Of a stretch of 40,060 nt of DNA, positions 25,582 to 33,513 are shown one piece after another (the stretch's first letter is position 1; each line of letters starts with the position of its first letter). This DNA comes from a bacterium (GTDB lineage Bacteria > Planctomycetota > Planctomycetia > Gemmatales > Gemmataceae). A model generated the notes under the pieces. The model worked only from the letters and a program-made list of their open reading frames with translations. It had not been told where the DNA came from and ran no database searches. Position numbers and translations under genes: made by a program. The stretch is taken from positions 1 through 40,060 of the forward strand of contig JAFKFQ010000268.1 of assembly GCA_017308215.1 (NCBI GenBank), given 5' to 3'.

Positions 25582-26373
25582 TCACCGGAAGAACAGGGCG
25601 GAACGCTTCTCGACGGGCGCCTTCGCACGCAGCCAGGCGTGGAACTCGCGGTAGTGCTTGTCGTACTGCTGCCCGCCGTCGGACCGGGCGTTGTAGCTGA
25701 TGAAGTACCCGCGCCGGGACAGCGCGGATGTGTTCGGCGCCGACCGGTGCGGGGTGAAGCACGCGAACACCGCCACGTCGCCCGGGTCGAGCAGCAGCGG
25801 CACCGGCTCGGCCGGCAGGTCGCCGAGCTCGACGTAGTGGTGCTGGCCGTCCTTCGCCGACAGGTAGCCGTTCAGGTGGCAGCGCGGGAACACCTCGGTC
25901 GCGCCGCTGTCGGCGGTGAACGGGTCGAGCGCGACCAGCACCGTCAGGAAGGTTTCCGGGAACCCGGGCCAGGCGATCCAGTCCTGGTGGAGCGTCGCCC
26001 CGGTGGCGCCCGGCGGCTTGTAGATCAGCTTCTCCTTGAACAGCTCGGCCGGCTCGCCGTACAGGTCGTGGAGCGCGTCGAGGATGCGCGGGTCGCGGGT
26101 CATCCGCCGCGCGACCGGCGACAGGTCGGCGATCGGGTCGAGCACCTCGAACACCGGCTCGCCGGTGGCGCGGTGCGGCTTGAACCGCACCCGCAGGTTG
26201 TCCGGGTGGACGGCGTCGGCGCGCTCGCGCAGCACCCGGTCGGCGTCGGCGGCGAGCGCGGCAATCTCCGCCGGCTCGAACACGTTCCGCAGGACGACGT
26301 AGCCTTCCGCCCGGTAGAACGCGACCTGCTCCGCCGTAAGCACGCCGGGCGGGGCGGGGGCATCAGTAGTCAC
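25582..26373 (-). CDS. Phytanoyl-CoA dioxygenase (PhyH) family oxygenase
   Basis: A 263-residue Fe(II)/2-oxoglutarate dioxygenase. The iron ligands are His129 and Asp131 (TLHQDWIAW) and His209 (FACFTPHRSAPN), with Arg221 (RRGYFISY) as probable 2-oxoglutarate anchor. The N-terminus LTAEQVAFYRAEGYVVLRNVF is the usual PhyH opening. The start is GTG at 26373 with GGAGG about seven bases upstream. It overlaps the 3' end of the frameshifted DUF1559 gene by 11 bases. MFS and ArsI-like genes follow within five bases and a four-base overlap, making a three-gene operon. The substrate is unknown; members hydroxylate lipids, amino acids or phosphonates. Confidence 0.9.
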   Translation of the reverse strand: MTTDAPAPPGVLTAEQVAFYRAEGYVVLRNVFEPAEIAALAADADRVLRERADAVHPDNLRVRFKPHRATGEPVFEVLDPIADLSPVARRMTRDPRILDALHDLYGEPAELFKEKLIYKPPGATGATLHQDWIAWPGFPETFLTVLVALDPFTADSGATEVFPRCHLNGYLSAKDGQHHYVELGDLPAEPVPLLLDPGDVAVFACFTPHRSAPNTSALSRRGYFISYNARSDGGQQYDKHYREFHAWLRAKAPVEKRSALFFR

Positions 26374-27405
26374 CGAGCACCTCCCCGCCGGCGCGAGTGG
26401 CGAGATTCCGCCAGGTGGGGAAGTCGATCGAGTCGCGAACGAACCGGACGCTGCCGTCGCACAGCCACACGTTCACCCCGCCGGTGTGGCGGCTGCGGGC
26501 GGTGCTGAGGCCGTGGCCGGTGCTGCGGGTCTGCGGGTCGGTGCCGGTGAAGTTCGCCACGCAGTCCGGGTTCACCTTGTCGTTCGGGCGGTAGTAGTGG
26601 TTGTAACTGGTGCAGCGCGGCTCCCCGGCCACCCACGTGTACCCGCGCCGCTGGGCCTTGTTGATGGCGAGCGAACTCCCGCAGTTGGCGTCGTTCGTCT
26701 CGGCCCCCGGGTTCACGTACATCGTGTCCGTCTTCAGGTCGGCCTTCGACGAGAGCGTGCCGTTCTCGTCGCCCTCGCCGAGGATGCGCTCGGACGCGCC
26801 GACCGTGTTGCTACTGCCGTCCGTGACGTCGGTGATGCGGACCTTCGACTGGGCGAAGAACACGCCGTCGGCGTCGTAGGGGGAGCCGGCCCACCCGGTG
26901 CGCCCCTTGGTGGTGCCGGTGCCGAGGCAGAAGGCGTAGTTGGTCGGCCCGAGCGCGACCCCGGGCGGGACGTAGGCGCCGACCGCGACCGGCTGCCCCT
27001 TGTCGCTCGGGCACAGGAAGATCGGCACGGTCGTGGTGACCGCGACCTGCGAGTTGATGTAGTACGGCGAGACGAGCTGGTACATCGTCTGCGACAGGTC
27101 GATGGCGTTGTAGACGGCGGTCTGCTCGAGGTACGGCGTCATGAGGGAGAGGGTGCCCCACAGGTCGTAGTACTGCGGCGCCCCGCCGATCTGCTGCGCC
27201 CGGTACGCCGGCGGCAGGTAGCCCATCGCCGACTCGTAGTTGTGGGCGGCGAGGCCGAGCTGCTTGAGGTGGTTCTGGCACTTCATCCGCGCCGCCGCCT
27301 CGCGGACCTTTTGGACGGCGGGAGGAGGAGGCCGATCAGGATCGGGATGATGGCGATCACCACCAGCAACTCGATCAACGTGAACGCCGGGCGGCGCGTC
27401 GTCAT
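26363..27405 (-). pseudogene. DUF1559 prepilin-like gene split by a one-base deletion
   Basis: The leader starts with ATG at 27405 (MTTRRPAFTLIELLVVIAII, then PILIGLLLPPSKRSARRRRG and stop). The remainder of a normal DUF1559 protein reads in another frame from about 27300 to 26363 (VQKVREAAARMKCQNHLKQLGLAAHNYES ... HTGGVNVWLCDGSVRFVRDS ... GEVLGDY). Comparison with the intact copy at 14555 places the loss of one base around 27319-27331, where CTCCTG-CCC has become CTCCTCCC, turning LLLPAVQKVREAA into LLLPPSKRSARRR. The H-x9-DG C-terminus is intact. An alternative start at 27286 would lack the leader and could not be exported. Either a recent pseudogene or a sequencing error; the downstream frame is well preserved. 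Confidence 0.8.
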
Positions 27406-27558
27406 GGCGGATCTCGCGGGCGGAACGTGACCGGCACCGGGCCGTCGTGCCGGGAGCAGGCGGGAGAGCAGTGGCAATGACACAAGCCCTGGAGTCAAGA
27501 TGTTAGCGGCGGGCCCGCCGGCCGCCAACAGAATTTCCGCCCGCCGTCCGACCAGTCA
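27406..27558. other. Intergenic region between TROVE and DUF1559 genes
   Basis: These 153 bases follow the TROVE gene on the minus strand and precede the split DUF1559 gene. They contain a perfect 14-bp palindrome (cggcgggcccgccg, 27507-27520) within a longer GC-rich imperfect hairpin that could end the TROVE transcript. The DUF1559 promoter should be here. I checked for a Y-RNA-like cloverleaf and saw none. Confidence 0.4.
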
Positions 27559-29223
27559 TCAGGCCGCGGCGAAGTCGGCCAGTAGTTGCGGCACCGCCGT
27601 GTCGAACCCGACCACGTCGAGCATCCCGGCGTCGTCCGGGTCGGCGATGCTGAACTCGTTCGACACCATCCCGACCACCACCAGCTTCGCCGCAATACCC
27701 GTCCGCTCGCGGTACTGCCGTAGCGCCTGGACCGGGTGAACGTCCCCGTGCCACGTCTCGCTGTCGGTGTAGACGACGAACACGTCCACCTTGAGGCCGC
27801 GCTCCAGCGCGTACAGCATCGGCAGGGCGCAGTCGGTCGGTCCCATCGGCAGGTTGCTCACCACGCGCACCGCGTCGTCGAGCCGCTGCCGCGGGCCGAT
27901 CGGGAGCGGCTCGACGCCGAACTTCGCCCCGCGCCCGGTGAAACCGGTGACGAAGTGGTGCGGCTCGGTCGCGGCCGTGACGAGCGCCATCGCCGCCGCC
28001 CCGTCGCGCGGCGTCAGGTTCGGGACGCCGGCGATCTCGCCCCAGCCCATACTCCCCGACACGTCGAGCGCCAGCAGCCAGCGCTTCCCCGTCGGCTCGA
28101 CGTGCGCGAAGGCGTCGTGGAAGGCGGCGTCGAGCGCGTCGACGATGCGCGGGACCGGCGACCAGGTGTTGGACCGGTCGGCGGGCGCGACGCGCTGGCT
28201 GAAGAGGGGCGGCTCCGCCCGGCGCGGGCTGACGCCGGCGGCGTAGGTCCGCAGCGCGGCGAGCAGCGCGACCGGGTGCAGCCGCGACCGGCGCAGGCGG
28301 TCGGCGTCGGCGAGCGCGCCGAGCACCGTGTACGTCGCGTCACTCCTCGGCGTGAGCAGGCCGATGCGGGTCATCGTCGCCAGGTTCCGCACCAGCGCGG
28401 CGAGCGGCATGTCTTCGAGCAGCGCCGCCCACACCGCCGGCTCGGCCAGCCAGCGCGTCGGCACGCACTCGCGCACCAGCTTGTACTCGCGGATCACGCG
28501 CACCACCTCGGCCACACTGGTGGCGCGCTTCGCGGCCTCGAACGCCGCCAGCGGCGCGAGCGGCGAGGTCGGGTCCGCGGCGTCGGGCGGGAGCGGGTCG
28601 GGCTTGCCGACCGCCCAGCGCACGGCGGCGACCGCCGGGCCGCTAACCGGAGCGTGACAGAGGCGGAGCAGGTCGCGGTGCGACCACCCGCCGCGGCTCT
28701 GGTACTTGCCGAGTTGGTACGCCAGGTCGCGCGGGTCGCGGTCCGCGTACCACGCGCCGACGCCGCGCCGCAGCGCCCGCCCCCAGCCGCGGAACCTCTC
28801 GACCGCCTCGACGAACCGGAACAGGTGTGTGCCGGTGCGGCACACCCGCGGCAGGGCCGCCAGCGCCGCGGCGCGCGTGTCCTGCCGGCCCATCCCGGCG
28901 GCCAGCGCCAGCGCGAACACGGCCGGGTCGTTCTTCGGCGCGCGGCCGGACGCGCTGATCTCCGCGATACGGGCCACGGCGCGCAGCCCGTCGGCCTCGA
29001 CGCACCGGCGCACGCCCTCGGCGTTCTTCAGGATCAGTTCGCGCTCGCCGGCGTAATAACTCCCGCCCTCGGCGCCGAGGATCAGGAAGCGGTCGAGCCG
29101 CGCCCAGTCGTCCACCGCGAAGGCGAACCCGCCGGTGCTGTTCGGCACCTGCCGGCTCCCGGGGATCGGTTCGGACTGTGGGGTGGTGCGGGTCGAGAAA
29201 TGGCGGGCGTAATTCACGGACAC
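27559..29223 (-). CDS. TROVE domain protein (bacterial Ro60/Rsr orthologue)
   Basis: A 554-residue protein from GTG at 29223, preceded by GAGGA six bases upstream. The TROVE part (about residues 20-350) contains the family phrases GGFAFAVDDWARLDRFLILGAEGGSYYAGERELI, DPAVFALALAAG, LPRVCRTGTHLFRFVE, RGWGRALRRGVGAWY, AYQLGKYQSRGGWSHRDLLRLCH, and EDMPLAALVRNLATMTRIGLL. The C-terminal von Willebrand A domain has the metal site LDVSGSM (Asp387) and PTDCALPMLYAL, VVYTDSET. Ro60 proteins form a ring that binds misfolded RNA and Y RNAs and work with PNPase in RNA quality control. The divergent neighbour is an RtcR-like activator and a sigma54-type promoter element lies upstream. Induction by RNA damage is therefore likely (inference). 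No rtcB or rtcA gene is in the window. Confidence 0.95.
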   Translation of the reverse strand: MSVNYARHFSTRTTPQSEPIPGSRQVPNSTGGFAFAVDDWARLDRFLILGAEGGSYYAGERELILKNAEGVRRCVEADGLRAVARIAEISASGRAPKNDPAVFALALAAGMGRQDTRAAALAALPRVCRTGTHLFRFVEAVERFRGWGRALRRGVGAWYADRDPRDLAYQLGKYQSRGGWSHRDLLRLCHAPVSGPAVAAVRWAVGKPDPLPPDAADPTSPLAPLAAFEAAKRATSVAEVVRVIREYKLVRECVPTRWLAEPAVWAALLEDMPLAALVRNLATMTRIGLLTPRSDATYTVLGALADADRLRRSRLHPVALLAALRTYAAGVSPRRAEPPLFSQRVAPADRSNTWSPVPRIVDALDAAFHDAFAHVEPTGKRWLLALDVSGSMGWGEIAGVPNLTPRDGAAAMALVTAATEPHHFVTGFTGRGAKFGVEPLPIGPRQRLDDAVRVVSNLPMGPTDCALPMLYALERGLKVDVFVVYTDSETWHGDVHPVQALRQYRERTGIAAKLVVVGMVSNEFSIADPDDAGMLDVVGFDTAVPQLLADFAAA

Positions 29224-29251
29224 GGGCGGTCCTCGGCGGGGCGGCGTGAGG

Positions 29252-29287
29252 GCGGCGGGGTGGGGCGTGTCGCCCTCACCCCGCCGC
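29252..29287. other. Strong hairpin in the TROVE gene leader
   Basis: The arms 29252-29262 and 29277-29287 are perfectly complementary (gcggcggggtg). The interior continues with gggcg-tgt-cgccc, giving an almost unbroken 16-bp stem with one bulged base and a three-base loop. It ends 29 bases before the GTG start, so it lies in the predicted 5' leader of the TROVE mRNA. Possible roles are RNA-protein binding by Ro60 itself, attenuation or mRNA stability. GC-richness raises the chance of coincidence. Confidence 0.45.
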
Positions 29288-29439
29288 GCACGGTTGCGGG
29301 GGATGAGCCCGCGGAGCCGGCCTTCGCCGGCGGCATCGTGGTCCCGCACCTCCGGGGGATGACGCGCGATAACCTTCGCCTGCGGCTCGCCGGCACCCGG
29401 GCCGGTCGAACAAGGGATTGGAGAAGGTGTCACTCTCAT

Positions 29440-29456
29440 CGCACGCCTGATGCCAG
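29440..29456 (-). promoter_or_regulatory. Candidate sigma54 (-24/-12) promoter for the TROVE gene
   Basis: Read on the minus strand the site is CTGGCATCAGGCGTGCG. It keeps the invariant GG and GC with exactly ten bases between them, and the YTGGCA half is perfect against YTGGCACG-N4-TTGCW; the -12 half is GTGC instead of TTGC. Transcription would begin near 29428 and run about 205 bases to the GTG. The adjacent divergent gene encodes a GAFTGA-containing sigma54 activator. I saw no second GG-N10-GC match as good on this strand of the gap. Confidence 0.5.
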
Positions 29457-29569
29457 CGCCGCGGAGCGCGGCGAGAACGCTCGGCACTTACCCGCCGCCG
29501 GCGGCATGAAACCGCTGCCGGGACAGGTACTTCCGTGTTCCGCGAAATTCTCCCAGCGCTCGCCACTTG

Positions 29570-29598
29570 TTGGTGCTACACCACCCGGCGGGTACAAC
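29570..29598 (+). promoter_or_regulatory. Possible sigma70-type promoter of the RtcR-like gene
   Basis: TTGGTG (29570-29575) and TACAAC (29593-29598) are separated by 17 bases and lie 38 bases before the ATG at 29636. The match to TTGACA/TATAAT is partial. It would give the activator gene constitutive low expression, as usual for enhancer-binding activators. Confidence 0.25.
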
Positions 29599-29635
29599 GG
29601 AATTTGTCGCGCCGTCAAATCCGCTGGTACCATCC

Positions 29636-31225
29636 ATGCCCGCCCGTCGGGTTCTCGTGTCGTGGATCGGATACGCCGACTTCCGCGCGCTGGCGGCGAC
29701 ACTGCCGGCGGGTGACCAGGCCGAGGTGCTGCGCGGGCTCAACCCGCCGACGCCGCTCGCCGGGCAGGCCGGGCCGCTCAAGACGCTCCTCGACCGCGAG
29801 CGCTTCGACGCCGTCCACCTCTTCACCAGCCACACCGGGCCGCGCAACCGGCTCTACGCCCGCTGGGTCGGCGGGAACCCGACGCTGCACCACCTGAAGG
29901 TTCCCAACCCGACGGACTACGAGGACGTGTTCCGCCTCGTGGACGCCGAGTTGGCGAAGGTCGTCGCGCTGCCGCGCGCCGCGGACGTGGAGCTGTGCGT
30001 CCACCTCAGCCCCGGCACGCCGACGATGACGGCCGTGTGGGTGCTCCTCGGCAAGAGCAGGTACCAGCCCGCGACCTTCTACCAGACGCACGACGGCCGG
30101 GCGTGGGTCACGACGGTCCCGTTCGACCTCGTGGTCGATTACGTCCCGCAGGTGCTGCGCGACGCCGACGCGCGGCTCCAGCAGCTCGCCGCCGAGGGCC
30201 CGCAGGACGTGCGCGGGTTCGAGGACGTGGCCGGCGACAGCCGCGGCATCCGCGTCGCGGTCGGCCGGGCGCGGCGGGCCGCGGGGCGCGACGTGTCGGT
30301 GCTCGTCCTCGGCGAGAGCGGCACGGGCAAGGAGCTGTTCGCGCGGGCGGTCCACGACGCCAGCCCGCGCCGCGGCGGGCCGTTCGTGGCGGTCAACTGC
30401 GCGGCGTTCCCGACGGAGCTACTGGAGAGCGAGCTGTTCGGGCACCGGAAGGGCGCGTTCACCGGCGCCGACCGCGACCGCGCCGGCGCGTTCGCCGCGG
30501 CCGACGGCGGCACGCTGTTCCTCGACGAGGTGGGCGAGTGCGACCCCGGGATGCAGGCGAAGTTGCTGCGCGTGCTGGAGCCGCCCGCCGACGGCCCGTG
30601 CCGGCGCGTGTTCCGCCGCGTCGGCGACGCCCGCGCGCAGACCGCCGACGTGCGCGTCGTCGCGGCCACGAACCGCGACCTGCTCGCGGCGGTGGCGCGG
30701 AACCAGTTCCGCGAAGACCTGTACTACCGCCTCGCGGTCATCACCCTCAAGCTGCCGCCGCTGCGCGACCGCCGCGAGGACGTGCCGGCGGTCGCGCAGC
30801 GGCTCCTCGACCGCATCAACCGCGATTTCGCGCGGCAGGAGCCCGGGTTCCGCCCGAAGCGGCTGTCGGCGGCGGCGGTGGCGTTCGTGCGCGGGCAGCC
30901 GTGGCCCGGGAACGTCCGCCAACTCTACAACACGCTCGTTCAAGCGGCCGTGATGACCGACGGTGAGGTGATCGACCGCCGCGACGTGGCCGACGCCGTC
31001 GCCGAGGTGCCGGGCGCGGGCGTGGTCGATCAGCTCGGCCTGCCGCTCGGCGGCGGGTTCTCGCTGGAGCGGCACCTGGAGGGCATCCAGCGCCACTACC
31101 TCCGCCGCGCGCTCGACGAGGCGGGCGGGGTGCAACGGCGGGCGGCGGAGCTGCTCGGCTACCGCAACTACCAGACGCTCGCCGCACAGCTCGACCGCCT
31201 CGGCCTCCGCGCCGGGGCGCAATAA
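29636..31225 (+). CDS. RtcR-like sigma54 transcriptional activator with CARF-type sensor domain
   Basis: A 529-residue protein, close in length to E. coli RtcR (about 530). The N-terminal domain, residues about 1-175 ([58 protein letters not shown]), has the layout and S-x-GTP-x-M motif of CARF-like domains, as in RtcR. The AAA+ domain follows: Walker A GESGTGKE (226-233), GAFTGA (273-278) that contacts sigma54, and [11 protein letters not shown]. The arginine-finger region reads [25 protein letters not shown]. The C-terminal Fis-type helix-turn-helix is [31 protein letters not shown]. In RtcR the CARF domain relieves autoinhibition upon RNA damage signals. Divergent from the TROVE gene, it probably activates the site at 29440-29456. 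The ATG has no clear ribosome site. Confidence 0.92.
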   Translation: MPARRVLVSWIGYADFRALAATLPAGDQAEVLRGLNPPTPLAGQAGPLKTLLDRERFDAVHLFTSHTGPRNRLYARWVGGNPTLHHLKVPNPTDYEDVFRLVDAELAKVVALPRAADVELCVHLSPGTPTMTAVWVLLGKSRYQPATFYQTHDGRAWVTTVPFDLVVDYVPQVLRDADARLQQLAAEGPQDVRGFEDVAGDSRGIRVAVGRARRAAGRDVSVLVLGESGTGKELFARAVHDASPRRGGPFVAVNCAAFPTELLESELFGHRKGAFTGADRDRAGAFAAADGGTLFLDEVGECDPGMQAKLLRVLEPPADGPCRRVFRRVGDARAQTADVRVVAATNRDLLAAVARNQFREDLYYRLAVITLKLPPLRDRREDVPAVAQRLLDRINRDFARQEPGFRPKRLSAAAVAFVRGQPWPGNVRQLYNTLVQAAVMTDGEVIDRRDVADAVAEVPGAGVVDQLGLPLGGGFSLERHLEGIQRHYLRRALDEAGGVQRRAAELLGYRNYQTLAAQLDRLGLRAGAQ

Positions 31226-31311
31226 GGGAAAATGGGTTTGACCCGGCGCCGGCGGCAGCGGACACTCAACCCTGACCTCCCTCCCAGCGACCCTTCGGCC
31301 GGGATCGACCC

Positions 31312-32610
31312 ATGTTCGAGGTCGGCGGCTTCCGCTCGGCGCTCCACGGTTCCGTCTCGCGGCGGGCGTTCCTCACCGCGTCGGCGGTCACGCCGCTCGC
31401 CGGCACCGCCGCGGCCCGGCCGGCGGCGCGGGCGCGGTCGGTCATCGTCCTGTGGCTGTGGGGGGCGCCGAGCCACCTCGACACGTTCGACCCCAAGCCG
31501 AACGCCCCCGCCGAGGTCCGCGGGCCGTTCGGCACCATCCCCACCCGCACCGCCGGCGTCCGCTTCACCGAACTCTTCCCGAAGACCGCCGCCCGCTCCG
31601 ACCGCTTCGCGCTGGTCCGCTCGAACGTCAACTTCGACGGCGACCACCTCAAGGCCGGCTCGATCGGCCTCACCGGGATGCTCGAAGGGAAGGACGCCGA
31701 GGTGCCGAACTTCGGGTCGGTCGTGGCGCGGCACCGCGGCACCGCCGACCTGCCCGCGTTCCTGGCGATCGGCCGCGGCCACCCGCGCGACGTGGTCGGC
31801 CCGATGAAGGGGTACGGCGGCGGCACGTGGGGGCGGAACTTCGACCCGTTCCTCGTCGGCTGCTCGCCCGCCGGCGAGACCGACGTCCCCGCCCTGCGAC
31901 TGCTCGACGGGCTCTCGCCGGCGGCGCTCGACGACCGCCGCCGGCTCCTCGGCGAGCTCGACCGCCACGCCCGCGACGCCGACAAGTGGGACGCGGCGCG
32001 GCGCCGGGCCTACGCGCTGCTGACGGCGCCCGAGGCCCGCGCGGCGCTCGACCTGACCCGCGAGCGCGCCCCCACCCGCGCGGCCTACGGGCACACGTCG
32101 TTCGGCCAGTCGTGCCTGCTGGCGCGCCGCCTCGTCGAGGCCGGCGTCCCGTACGTCCAGGTGAACTGGAGCCAGTACGTCGAGGCGATGACGCCGAACT
32201 GCGACTTCGGCTGGGACACGCACATCTTCAACTTCGACCTGCTGCCGGACCGCCACGGCCCGGTGTTCGACCGCGTGTACGCCGCGCTGCTCGACGACCT
32301 GCGCGACCGCGGGCTGCTCGACACGACGCTGGTGGTGGCGCTGGGCGAGTTCGGGCGCACCCCGCGCATCAACGGCCAGGCCAGCCGCGACCACTGGCCG
32401 CAGTGCTACTTCTCGCTGTGGGCCGGGTGCGGCGTCCGCGGCGGCACGGTCGTCGGCGACAGCGACCGGACGGGCGCCGCGCCGCTCACCGAGCCGGTCA
32501 CGCCGGGGATGGTCGGCGCGACGATCCTGGAACTGGCCGGTGTCGATTCGCAGGCGCGGGCCGAGCTGCGGGTGCTGCCGGGGCAGAGGGTGATCCATGA
32601 ACTCTTCTGA
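31312..32610 (+). CDS. DUF1501 family exported protein
   Basis: Fourth DUF1501 protein, 432 residues. The leader SRRAFLTASAVTPLAGTAAARPAA (residues about 16-39) is Tat-like. Core: [85 protein letters not shown] and DHWPQCYFSLWAGCGVRGG. Among the copies in this window it resembles the one at 12093 most closely (shared [19 protein letters not shown], VPxVQVNWS). Its last 14 bases overlap the start of the propeller gene, so the two are translationally coupled. The 86-base gap after the RtcR-like gene has no obvious terminator, so read-through from that gene is possible. Confidence 0.9.
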   Translation: MFEVGGFRSALHGSVSRRAFLTASAVTPLAGTAAARPAARARSVIVLWLWGAPSHLDTFDPKPNAPAEVRGPFGTIPTRTAGVRFTELFPKTAARSDRFALVRSNVNFDGDHLKAGSIGLTGMLEGKDAEVPNFGSVVARHRGTADLPAFLAIGRGHPRDVVGPMKGYGGGTWGRNFDPFLVGCSPAGETDVPALRLLDGLSPAALDDRRRLLGELDRHARDADKWDAARRRAYALLTAPEARAALDLTRERAPTRAAYGHTSFGQSCLLARRLVEAGVPYVQVNWSQYVEAMTPNCDFGWDTHIFNFDLLPDRHGPVFDRVYAALLDDLRDRGLLDTTLVVALGEFGRTPRINGQASRDHWPQCYFSLWAGCGVRGGTVVGDSDRTGAAPLTEPVTPGMVGATILELAGVDSQARAELRVLPGQRVIHELF

Positions 32611-33403
32611 CCCCGTGCGACTCACGACCGACGGCGCGGCGAAGTTCGACCCGGTCGTCCTCGCCAACGGCGACATTGTGTACGGCGTGCTCGAAACGGC
32701 GGTCCAGACGCGCCTCCTCCGGTTACGGCCGGGCGCGACGCCCGTTAAGCTCCACCCGGAAGCGACCACGTCGGAGTTCGAGGCGACGTTCACCGCGGAC
32801 GGGGCGCACTACGCTTTCGTGCAGAGCCGCGGGAACCTGAATCTGAAGCTGGTGATCCGCGAGGCGGCGACGGGGAAGGACGCGGTGTTCGACCCGGGCG
32901 GCGGGTTCGCCGGGGTGCGCCGGCCGAGCTTCCACCCGGGCGGCGAGCGCGTGTGCTTCGGCGCCCCGGCGCCGACCGGCCAGGACATCGCCGTCGTCGG
33001 CCGCGACGGCCGCGACCGGCGCACGCTCACCGCCGGCGGGATCAACAACTGGCCGGCGTACTCGCCGGACGGCGGGTGGATCGCCTTCTGTTCGAGCCGC
33101 GACGGCACGTTCGACCTGTACGTGATGAACGCCGACGGCACCGGGGTGCGGCGCGTGATTGCCCTGGACGGGATGCAGCTGCGGCCGGCGTGGGCGCCGG
33201 ACGGCCGGCGGCTGGCGTTCACCTGGAACCGCGGCGGGGTGTACGAGGTCCACGCGGTCAACCCCGACGGCACCGGCCTGCGGCCGCTCGCCGCCGCCGC
33301 GGAGCGGAGCGACTACCCGGCGTGGACGCCGGACGGCGGCGCGGTGGTGTTCGTCGGCGAGCGCGGCGGGGCGTCCGACCTGTACCGGGTACCGGCGGAA
33401 TGA
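32597..33403 (+). CDS. TolB/WD40-like beta-propeller protein
   Basis: A 268-residue protein made of about six PD40-type blades, e.g. YSPDGGWIAFCSSRDGTFDLYVMNADGTGVRR and WAPDGRRLAFTWNRGGVYEVHAVNPDGTGL. Others are WTPDGGAVVFVGERGGASDLYRV, and earlier degenerate copies FTADGAHYAFVQSRGNLNLKLVI and FHPGGERVCFGA. This is the repeat of the TolB C-terminal domain. No signal peptide is seen (MNSSDPVRLTTDGAAKFDPV), so it should be cytoplasmic unless exported with the DUF1501 partner. The start ATG lies inside the end of the DUF1501 gene (14-base overlap). The function is unknown; propellers usually bind proteins or ligands. Confidence 0.88.
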   Translation: MNSSDPVRLTTDGAAKFDPVVLANGDIVYGVLETAVQTRLLRLRPGATPVKLHPEATTSEFEATFTADGAHYAFVQSRGNLNLKLVIREAATGKDAVFDPGGGFAGVRRPSFHPGGERVCFGAPAPTGQDIAVVGRDGRDRRTLTAGGINNWPAYSPDGGWIAFCSSRDGTFDLYVMNADGTGVRRVIALDGMQLRPAWAPDGRRLAFTWNRGGVYEVHAVNPDGTGLRPLAAAAERSDYPAWTPDGGAVVFVGERGGASDLYRVPAE

Positions 33404-33449
33404 CGTCACGGCCCGACAGCCGCCCGCGCGACGTTCGCACGGGCGACGC

Positions 33450-33478
33450 TTGTCAAACCCGCACTCGTGTCCGATCAT
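33450..33478 (+). promoter_or_regulatory. Possible promoter of the ECF sigma-kinase operon
   Basis: TTGTCA (33450-33455; five of six bases of the -35 consensus) and GATCAT (33473-33478; four of six of the -10) are 17 bases apart and 35 bases upstream of the ATG at 33514. The stretch is locally less GC-rich than its surroundings. An ECF-type autoregulated promoter cannot be excluded. Confidence 0.35.
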
Positions 33479-33513
33479 AGTCGGTTGGTCCAGCGCCGTT
33501 ACGGGATTCTCGG

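Noticed and set aside
29224..29635. A definite Y RNA gene in the TROVE/RtcR gap
   Set aside because: Hairpins are present, but I saw no consensus Y-RNA stem or tRNA-like module, so it is kept only as a hypothesis.
29567..29635. Extended start for the RtcR-like protein
   Set aside because: The extra 23 residues precede the conserved opening [10 protein letters not shown] and cover the likely promoter; ATG at 29636 fits RtcR length.
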